In this document: piece by piece, positions 42,251 through 47,062 of the stretch
Numbering within the stretch: position 1 is the stretch's first letter
Layout: each line of letters starts with the position of its first letter
DNA from: Bacillota bacterium
GTDB taxonomy: Bacteria > Bacillota > Clostridia > Oscillospirales > Ruminococcaceae
Assembly (NCBI GenBank): GCA_023431215.1
Contig: JAEYXR010000072.1
Coordinates: 1-47,062, forward strand
DNA length: 47,062 bases
Reading direction: 5' to 3'
Made by a program: the position numbers and the translations under genes
The notes under the pieces: model-generated
Told to the model about the DNA's origin: nothing
Database searches by the model: none
Seen by the model: only the letters and a program-made list of their open reading frames with translations

Positions 42251-43144
42251 ATGATAGAAATAAAAATCCCGGCGACCAGTGCCAATATCGGCTCCGGCTT
42301 TGATTCGCTGGGTTTGGCGGTTGGAATGCACAACCGCGTATGGATGGAGTTGTGGGATGGTGTGCTGGTAGAATCTGTAGACAACACACCGATTCCCACC
42401 GATGAGCATAATCTGGTATATAAAACAGCCAAGTACTTATTTGATATTTGCGGAAAGCCCTTTTGCGGCCTTCATATCCGACAGGAAAATGCCATACCCA
42501 TGGCCAGAGGACTGGGCAGCAGCTCCGCCTGTATTGTAGCAGGGCTTATGGGGGCAAATATTTTAATGGAAAGTCCGCTGACCTCGGCAGACATTATCAA
42601 TATGGCTGCGGCCATGGAGGGTCACCCGGACAACTCTACCCCTGCCATTTTGGGTGGACAGGTAACCGCCGCCATGGAAAACGGCAAGGTTTATTATTGC
42701 CGCCAGCAGCTTCCAGATGACTTGCAGTTTGTTACAATTATTCCTGACTTTGAGCTTAAAACCAGCTTGGCACGCTCGGCGCTACCCAAAGAAATTGAGC
42801 ATAAAGAGGCTGTGTACAATCTGTCTCGTGCTGCACTTATGGCCAGCAGCCTGTGCAGCGGTCACTATGAAAATTTGCGGGTAGCCTGTGGCGACAAGCT
42901 GCATCAGCCATACCGTCTTGGTTTGATTAAAGGCGGTCAGCAGGTGCTGGCTACCTGTTTGGAATATGGAGCCTATGGTGCATATCTCAGCGGTGCCGGC
43001 TCCACCCTTATGGCCATTGTCCCCGCTGCCGACCAAAACTTTGCGCGGCAGCTCAGATGCTGGCTGGATAGCCGCGGCCTGACAGGCTGGCGGTTAGAAA
43101 ATCTTAGCCCCGATAACACCGGTACTGTGGTGACAATGGCTTAG
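42251..43144 (+). CDS. thrB: Homoserine kinase
   Basis: ThrB phosphorylates homoserine. It is a GHMP kinase with ATSANIGSGFDSLGLAV near the N-terminus, the ATP-binding PMARGLGSSSACIVAG, EGHPDNSTPAILGG, and a C-terminal GAYLSGAGSTLMAIV. The length of 297 aa is normal. ATG at 42251 follows GGAGGAG. It lies 149 bp after hom and 172 bp before the aspartate kinase gene; such gaps are long for one operon, but no clear terminator separates the genes. thrC is absent from the window. Confidence 0.96.
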   Translation: MIEIKIPATSANIGSGFDSLGLAVGMHNRVWMELWDGVLVESVDNTPIPTDEHNLVYKTAKYLFDICGKPFCGLHIRQENAIPMARGLGSSSACIVAGLMGANILMESPLTSADIINMAAAMEGHPDNSTPAILGGQVTAAMENGKVYYCRQQLPDDLQFVTIIPDFELKTSLARSALPKEIEHKEAVYNLSRAALMASSLCSGHYENLRVACGDKLHQPYRLGLIKGGQQVLATCLEYGAYGAYLSGAGSTLMAIVPAADQNFARQLRCWLDSRGLTGWRLENLSPDNTGTVVTMA

Positions 43145-43316
43145 TAAAATTTTCTGGGCTATGACGCTTTTATGCGTCAAGTCTTGGCCACACGCCAGCA
43201 TTCCGGCTGTTTCAGGATATACGGCACCTGGGGAAGCAAAAAACAAAGTTTTGGTTTTGTGTTCTCCATTGTTTCTTCACCCCAGCGTTCCTTACAACTA
43301 CGGGAGGTAACAACAT

Positions 43317-44528
43317 ATGAGCTTAATTGTACAAAAATTTGGAGGTTCCTCGGTTGCAAATGCCGAAAGACTCCGCAATGTGGCACAAATCGTCACCGAT
43401 ACTTACAAACAAGGAAATAGCGTGGTGGTGGTGGTGTCTGCACAAGGTGATACCACCGATGACCTAATTGCCAAGGCTCAGGAGATAAACCCCAAGGCCT
43501 CAAAGCGTGAGATGGATGTTCTTCTTTCTACGGGAGAGCAAATTTCCATTGCGCTTTTGGCCATGGCTATAGAATCTCTTGGGTATCCGGTAAAATCTCT
43601 GACCGGCTGGCAGGCTGGCTTTGTCACCGATTCCACCCATGGTAACTCCCGTATCCGCCGTATCGATAAGGAACGGCTGACCAATGAACTGGATAAGGGC
43701 AATATTGTCATTGTTGCCGGCTTCCAGGGCATTAACCGCTACGATGATATTACAACTTTGGGCCGTGGCGGCTCGGATACCAGCGCAGTTGCCATTGCCG
43801 CTGTGTGCCATGCCGATCTGTGCCAAATCTATACCGATGTTGACGGCGTATATACCGCCGACCCCCGTGTCATAAAGTCTGCCCGCAAACTGGATGAGGT
43901 CACCTTTGACGAGATGCTGGAGCTGGCAACCCTGGGTGCTCAGGTGCTGCATAACCGCAGTGTGGAAATGGCAAAAAAATATAATGTAAATTTGGAAGTG
44001 CTATCCAGCCTGACCAAGAGGCCTGGAACAATTGTCAAGGAGGTTGTAAATGTGGAAAAGATGCTGATTAAGGGTGTGGCAAAGGACGACAAGGTAGCCC
44101 GCTTGTCCATTATCGGTGTACAGGACGTCCCCGGCATTGCCTTTAAGATATTCTCTGCCCTGGCAGCCAAAAAGATCAATGTTGACATCATTCTGCAGTC
44201 TGTGGGCCGTAACAACACCAAAGATATTACCTTTACCGTTGAGCAAGACCGCAAGGATGACGCCATTGAGGTTCTTAACGGGCTTAACCAGGTGATGAAA
44301 GCTCATGATATTGTCTGTGACGATAACGTCTCCAAAGTCTCTATTGTTGGCGCAGGTATGGCCACCAACGCCGGTGTTGCCGCTAAAATGTTTGAGGCGC
44401 TGGCTGATGTGGGCATCAATATTCAGATGATTTCCACCAGCGAAATCAAGATTTCTGTTCTGATTCGAAAAGAGGATGCCAGCCGTGCGGTGCAAGCCAT
44501 CCACGATGCATTTCTGCCCAACGATTAA
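43317..44528 (+). CDS. lysC: Aspartate kinase (lysine/threonine-type, with two ACT domains)
   Basis: Aspartate kinase makes aspartyl phosphate, the first step to lysine, threonine and methionine. The catalytic domain has KFGGSSVANAERL, VVSAQGDTTDDL, the substrate-binding STGEQISIALL and GRGGSDTSAVAIA. The C-terminal regulatory part from about residue 260 has two ACT domains (IGVQDVPGIAFKIFSALA and GAGMATNAGVAAKMFEALA). The length of 403 aa is that of the single-function, feedback-regulated type. ATG at 43317 follows GGGAGG. It is the last gene of the aspartate-family block and is followed by a hairpin. Which amino acid inhibits it cannot be told here. Confidence 0.96.
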   Translation: MSLIVQKFGGSSVANAERLRNVAQIVTDTYKQGNSVVVVVSAQGDTTDDLIAKAQEINPKASKREMDVLLSTGEQISIALLAMAIESLGYPVKSLTGWQAGFVTDSTHGNSRIRRIDKERLTNELDKGNIVIVAGFQGINRYDDITTLGRGGSDTSAVAIAAVCHADLCQIYTDVDGVYTADPRVIKSARKLDEVTFDEMLELATLGAQVLHNRSVEMAKKYNVNLEVLSSLTKRPGTIVKEVVNVEKMLIKGVAKDDKVARLSIIGVQDVPGIAFKIFSALAAKKINVDIILQSVGRNNTKDITFTVEQDRKDDAIEVLNGLNQVMKAHDIVCDDNVSKVSIVGAGMATNAGVAAKMFEALADVGINIQMISTSEIKISVLIRKEDASRAVQAIHDAFLPND

Positions 44529-44552
44529 CCATCTATTTTCAACCAACATATT

Positions 44553-44589
44553 ACAGCACCTTTCCTTTTTAACGGGGAAGGTGCTGTTT
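44553..44589 (+). terminator. Terminator of lysC
   Basis: ACAGCACCTT and AAGGTGCTGT form a perfect 10-bp stem, extended by CC/GG near the loop. The T-run is short (TTTG). Confidence 0.75.
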
Positions 44590-44617
44590 GACATTATATA
44601 CCGCTGTATGTTAAAAT
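44588..44617 (+). promoter_or_regulatory. Promoter of the ECF S-component gene
   Basis: TTGACA (44588-44593) and TAAAAT (44612-44617) are 18 bases apart, and TG one base before the -10 makes it an extended -10. The predicted start is near 44624, about 277 nt before the gene. Confidence 0.72.
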
Positions 44618-44723
44618 TTTAAGCGTAATGACTTTGGTAAGAAGCCAAGGCTGCTTTTTTTCAACCGCTTTTTAAGATTTGATTGAGAAAAAGTCTTTAT
44701 TTCCTCTTTGCACGTAACCAAAC

Positions 44724-44785
44724 GCCACGAAGGTGCATGCCCCCTCCCAAAACCGGGAAAGGGCTGTGTTCTTTGTGGCTTTTTT
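44724..44785 (+). terminator. Terminator-like hairpin in the leader of the ECF gene
   Basis: GCCACGAAG pairs with CTTTGTGGC (one G-U), with an inner GCCC..CCC/GGG..GGGC stem, and is followed by six Ts. It lies downstream of the promoter and 115 bp upstream of the gene, so it may act as an attenuator. A smaller CTTTGG/CCAAGG hairpin (44632-44650) with its own T-run precedes it. Confidence 0.7.
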
Positions 44786-44900
44786 GCTATGCAAAAAGCC
44801 CTATGCGCAGGGCGATACGCTCTATTGTATACTATGGCGCATAAAAGTTTGTGCAAAGATGGTTTTCCCCAATTATTTTGACGATGGAGGAAATTGACTG

Positions 44901-45437
44901 ATGAAAAAAATTACCGTAAAACAAATGGTACTTGGAGGCCTGTTCTTGGCTCTGGGCATTGTCATGCCTTTTTTAACAGCACAAATTCCCGGTATTGGCA
45001 GCCGTCTGCTTCCTATGCACATTCCCGTACTGCTGTGCGGCTTTGTGTGCGGAGGGCCCGTTGGATTGCTGGTGGGCTTTGTAGTTCCCATCCTGCGCAG
45101 CATGATGTTTGGTATGCCCCCCATGTTCCCCACCGCCATTGCCATGGCCTTTGAGCTGGCAGCTTACGGCTGGCTTTGTGGTGTTCTGTATCAGCGTTTG
45201 CCAAAAACCACCCCCAACATCTATCTTTCACTCATTGGCGCAATGCTTGGCGGCCGTATTGTGTGGGGTTTGATAAGCCTGGTGCTTTACGGCATGGCAG
45301 GCAATCCATTTAGCTTGCAGATTTTTATGGCAGGTGCTTTTATCAACGCTGCACCCGGTATTTTGCTGCAGCTGGTGCTCATCCCCATCATCGTGGCGGC
45401 GCTGCGTAAGGCCAAGCAAATCCCCGTTAAGGCATAA
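44901..45437 (+). CDS. ECF transporter S component, substrate unknown
   Basis: This 178-residue protein has about six membrane segments and is the substrate-binding subunit of an energy-coupling-factor vitamin transporter. LGGLFLALGIVMPFL, MHIPVLLCGFVCGGPVGLLVG and FPTAIAMAFELAAYGWL are family-like. ATG at 44901 follows GGAGG. The shared EcfAAT energy module is not in the window. The substrate may be a vitamin such as pantothenate or folate, but no motif decides. It is 32 bp before a uridine-kinase-like gene, and the leader carries attenuator-like hairpins, so vitamin- or metabolite-dependent expression is plausible. Confidence 0.85.
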   Translation: MKKITVKQMVLGGLFLALGIVMPFLTAQIPGIGSRLLPMHIPVLLCGFVCGGPVGLLVGFVVPILRSMMFGMPPMFPTAIAMAFELAAYGWLCGVLYQRLPKTTPNIYLSLIGAMLGGRIVWGLISLVLYGMAGNPFSLQIFMAGAFINAAPGILLQLVLIPIIVAALRKAKQIPVKA

Positions 45438-45469
45438 AAAACAATCTGTTACCAATTGAGGACAAATAT

Positions 45470-46534
45470 ATGGAGTATTGGATTTCGCTTCTGCAGAAGC
45501 AGATGGCACTGTATCCGAAGATGCAGCTATCAGATATCATCAAACTGGCATACCAGCATACCTTAGGCACCGAGCATGCCGTTATCTCATCACAACAAAG
45601 CTTGCTTTGGCTTGAGGAAGAGCTTGCTGCATTAAAGCCCCAAAGCCAAAATGGATTTGACGACATTGGCGGCGGCTTTTGCCGGCTACACCTTGGCGGC
45701 CTGACTGAACAGGGGCTTTCTCCCGTCACTCTTAACACCATGTTTGTTGCCACCTCCCGTGCCTCCTGCGGCAACCGTCAGCTACTGGCCCAGCTTCTTA
45801 GGCAGGTGCCCTTACTTTGCCAAAACGGTGTGTTGCCCTTTGATGGCACCCTTGCCAAAGAGACTATAGAAGAATATATTGCTTCCGGCTGTCCGGCAGT
45901 ACACCATAGCCCTCAATTTCGGGCAGCTTACGCCCCTGCTTACCGGGTGATACGGCAGGAGTTTGTACACGCTCTGCCTTTATTTTGTGCCATTGATGCT
46001 GCCATGAGCCAAAAGCAGAAGCTACTAGTAGCCATAGACGGCAACAGCGGTGGCGGCAAAAGTACTCTGGGGCGGCTTTTGTCCCAAGTTTACTCCTGTA
46101 ATGTGTTCCATATGGATGACTATTTTTTGCAGCTTCATCAGCGCACACCTCAGCGCTTTGCACAGGCAGGCGGCAATATTGACCATGAGCGTTTTGCCGC
46201 AGAAATTCTGGCAGGGGTGCAAAGCGGCAGACCCTTTGTCTGGCGGCGGTTTGATTGTTCTCAAATGGCGTTGGGTCAGGAGGTTTTGGCAGAGCCAAAG
46301 CCCTTAACCATTGTTGAAGGTGTCTACAGCCTTCATCCTGCACTGGCAAAGGCTTATGACCTTAAGGTGTTTGTCAGCATCGACCCTGCCCTGCAAAGCA
46401 GCCGCATTCTTGCCCGCAACGGAGAAGCGATGCACCGGCGTTTTATGGAGGAATGGATTCCTCTGGAAAACCGCTACTTTGCAGAGTGTAAGATTCAGCA
46501 GCAGTGTCACCTTGTGCTGCAAGCACGGGCATAA
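45470..46534 (+). CDS. Two-domain protein: unknown N-terminal domain plus uridine-kinase-like P-loop domain
   Basis: The first 180 residues (starting MEYWISLLQKQMALYPKMQL) are an all-helical-looking domain with DIIKLAYQHTLGTEHAV and DIGGGFCRLHL; I do not know its function, though stand-alone relatives appear to exist. From residue 187 a P-loop kinase domain begins: AIDGNSGGGKSTL (188-200), HMDDYFL (214-220), EGVYSLHP (283-290) and RRFMEEWIPLENRYF. This resembles uridine kinase / phosphoribulokinase-type enzymes. ATG at 45470 has GAGG upstream. It is co-transcribed with the ECF S component, so it may phosphorylate the imported compound (inference). The natural substrate is unknown. Confidence 0.8.
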   Translation: MEYWISLLQKQMALYPKMQLSDIIKLAYQHTLGTEHAVISSQQSLLWLEEELAALKPQSQNGFDDIGGGFCRLHLGGLTEQGLSPVTLNTMFVATSRASCGNRQLLAQLLRQVPLLCQNGVLPFDGTLAKETIEEYIASGCPAVHHSPQFRAAYAPAYRVIRQEFVHALPLFCAIDAAMSQKQKLLVAIDGNSGGGKSTLGRLLSQVYSCNVFHMDDYFLQLHQRTPQRFAQAGGNIDHERFAAEILAGVQSGRPFVWRRFDCSQMALGQEVLAEPKPLTIVEGVYSLHPALAKAYDLKVFVSIDPALQSSRILARNGEAMHRRFMEEWIPLENRYFAECKIQQQCHLVLQARA

Positions 46535-46546
46535 ATACACCAAACT

Positions 46547-46580
46547 AAAAAGGAGCGTACCCGCGGTACGCTCCTTTTTT
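46547..46580. terminator. Bidirectional intrinsic terminator
   Basis: AAAAAGGAGCGTACC and GGTACGCTCCTTTTT are perfect complements around CGC, with A- and T-runs. It ends both the kinase-like gene (plus strand) and the CPCC gene (minus strand). Confidence 0.95.
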
Positions 46581-46583
46581 CCT

Positions 46584-46838
46584 TTAGTCCCCCCTTGGAA
46601 TTTCTTCCGGCAGGGGCTTTCGCACATGTTTCAGCATGGATTTTTCACTGGCGCCAAAATTTTGATAATTCTGCCGCCCTTGTATTAAAGTCAACCCATG
46701 ATTTTCGTCACTGGGCTCCTCATCAGATTTGGTAAATACATCATTTTCCCAAAAGCATACCGGGCAGATGTAGGCAATGGCATCTTCTTTGGGCACAGGC
46801 AAGGTCAAATATCCGCAGCAGGGGCAGGGATATTTCAT
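46584..46838 (-). CDS. CPCC-family cysteine-rich protein
   Basis: This 84-residue protein starts MKYPCPCCGYLTLP and has a second CPVCFWEND motif, together a zinc-binding pair of knuckles, as in the CPCC family (PF14206). Family members are small, of unknown function, and widespread in bacteria. The C-terminal part (NYQNFGASEKSMLKHVR) has a conserved basic helix. ATG at 46838 overlaps the rarA stop by four bases (ATGA), so it is translated with rarA; this overlap is the only clue to function. Confidence 0.85.
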   Translation of the reverse strand: MKYPCPCCGYLTLPVPKEDAIAYICPVCFWENDVFTKSDEEPSDENHGLTLIQGRQNYQNFGASEKSMLKHVRKPLPEEIPRGD

Positions 46839-47062
46839 TTTTGTCCCTCCCCCCTTACCTTACGGCGGTATTCCTTGGCTGCCTGTTCGGTTTTGTTCTC
46901 TCCAAATTCGTAATAGACGCGATTCTTTAGCTCATCGGGCAGGTACTGCTGCTGTACCCAGTGGTTGGGAAAGTCGTGGGGATACTGATAAAACTGACCC
47001 TTGACTCTGGCGTCTGCACCATCATAGTGTTTATTTTGCAGCTGGCGGGGAATATCCCCCAG
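46835..47062 (-). CDS. rarA: Replication-associated recombination protein RarA (3' end only)
   Basis: The last 75 codons of an open frame that enters from the right edge read GQFYQYPHDFPNHWVQQQYL followed by PDELKNRVYYEF, the typical C-terminus of RarA/MgsA, an AAA+ ATPase acting at stalled replication forks. The 5' part, with the Walker motifs, lies outside the window. Its stop overlaps the start of the CPCC gene. The identification rests on this C-terminal signature alone. Confidence 0.85.
   Translation of the reverse strand: MGDIPRQLQNKHYDGADARVKGQFYQYPHDFPNHWVQQQYLPDELKNRVYYEFGENKTEQAAKEYRRKVRGEGQK

Larger units (their letters stand above)
44529..44900. other. Intergenic region between lysC and the ECF S-component gene
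   Basis: These 372 bp carry the lysC terminator, a promoter, and four hairpins, two followed by T-runs, upstream of the ECF gene. No ORF of its own was credible. Confidence 0.7.

Noticed and set aside
44620..44900. Known riboswitch classes (TPP, FMN, THF, cobalamin, preQ1) upstream of the ECF gene
   Set aside because: None of their conserved core sequences could be recognised; only hairpins and T-runs were seen, so the element was reported as a candidate without a class.
1..47062. CRISPR arrays, tRNA or rRNA genes, insertion sequences and prophage genes
   Set aside because: I found no regularly spaced repeats, cloverleaf or rRNA signatures, transposase or integrase motifs. The inverted repeats seen are isolated and mostly terminators or operators.

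Overview
This window looks like chromosomal DNA of a low-to-mid-GC, Gram-positive, anaerobic member of the Clostridia, most likely an Oscillospiraceae/Ruminococcaceae relative. The placement is inference, not a database match. It rests on strong AGGAGG ribosome-binding sites, frequent GTG/TTG starts, the long S12 form, a YtvI-like (sporulation-type) membrane protein, feoAB with a FeoB-associated Cys-rich protein, a MEP isoprenoid pathway, and DUF951, LysO and ECF-type proteins. No rRNA, tRNA, insertion sequence, phage gene or CRISPR array was seen. Most of the window is housekeeping or metabolic DNA; the less ordinary content is in leader regions and lineage-divergent enzymes.

Layout. (1) 1-8.6 kb, minus strand: rpoB-rpoC-rpsL-rpsG, with two consensus promoters before rpoB and a separate promoter and GC-rich hairpin before rpsL. 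(2) 8.7-15.3 kb, minus strand: a lysine exporter split into two overlapping genes (lysO), an M18 aminopeptidase, a lytic transglycosylase overlapping coaE, a Sua5-type threonylcarbamoyl-AMP synthase, prfA and a DUF951 protein. (3) 15.7-17.1 kb, plus strand: an unknown 107-aa protein, then a triple-S1-domain protein behind a leader that can pair with its own Shine-Dalgarno sequence. (4) 17.2-22.5 kb, a metal-homeostasis island: on the minus strand a putative 10-TM metal exporter, a Fur-family regulator and a ZIP importer behind a promoter carrying a 7-1-7 Fur-superfamily box; divergently, feoA-feoB and a Cys-rich protein behind a different, paired operator (GTTAGC-N4-GCTAAC) and a terminator-like hairpin. 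(5) 22.5-27.7 kb, minus strand: five MEP-pathway genes, dxr-ispF-ispE-ispD-dxs, tightly packed; IspF and DXS are divergent. (6) 27.9-36 kb: a tripartite tricarboxylate transporter operon (tctC-tctB-tctA), a second TctC-like binding protein downstream of a hybrid sensor kinase, and a divergent OmpR-type response regulator, followed by a second hybrid kinase to 38.7 kb. (7) 38.7-39.8 kb: a YtvI/AI-2E-type membrane protein. (8) 40.2-44.5 kb, plus strand: ACT-domain regulator, hom, thrB and lysC (aspartate-family amino acids; thrC is not here). (9) 44.6-46.5 kb: an ECF transporter S component behind a promoter-plus-terminator leader, and a two-domain protein with a uridine-kinase-like C-terminal half. 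(10) the right edge: a CPCC protein overlapping the 3' end of rarA.

How the genes work together. Regions 1-3 supply transcription, translation and their modification or termination steps. The metal island combines ferrous iron uptake, ZIP-type import and possible export under at least two metalloregulators. The tct region couples an uptake system to its own sensing genes. The aspartate-family block makes homoserine phosphate from aspartyl phosphate precursors, with feedback control probably through ACT domains in LysC and in the stand-alone ACT protein.

All family names come from recognising motifs by eye. Promoters, operators and RNA structures were found by reading the sequence and have not been tested by folding or alignment software.
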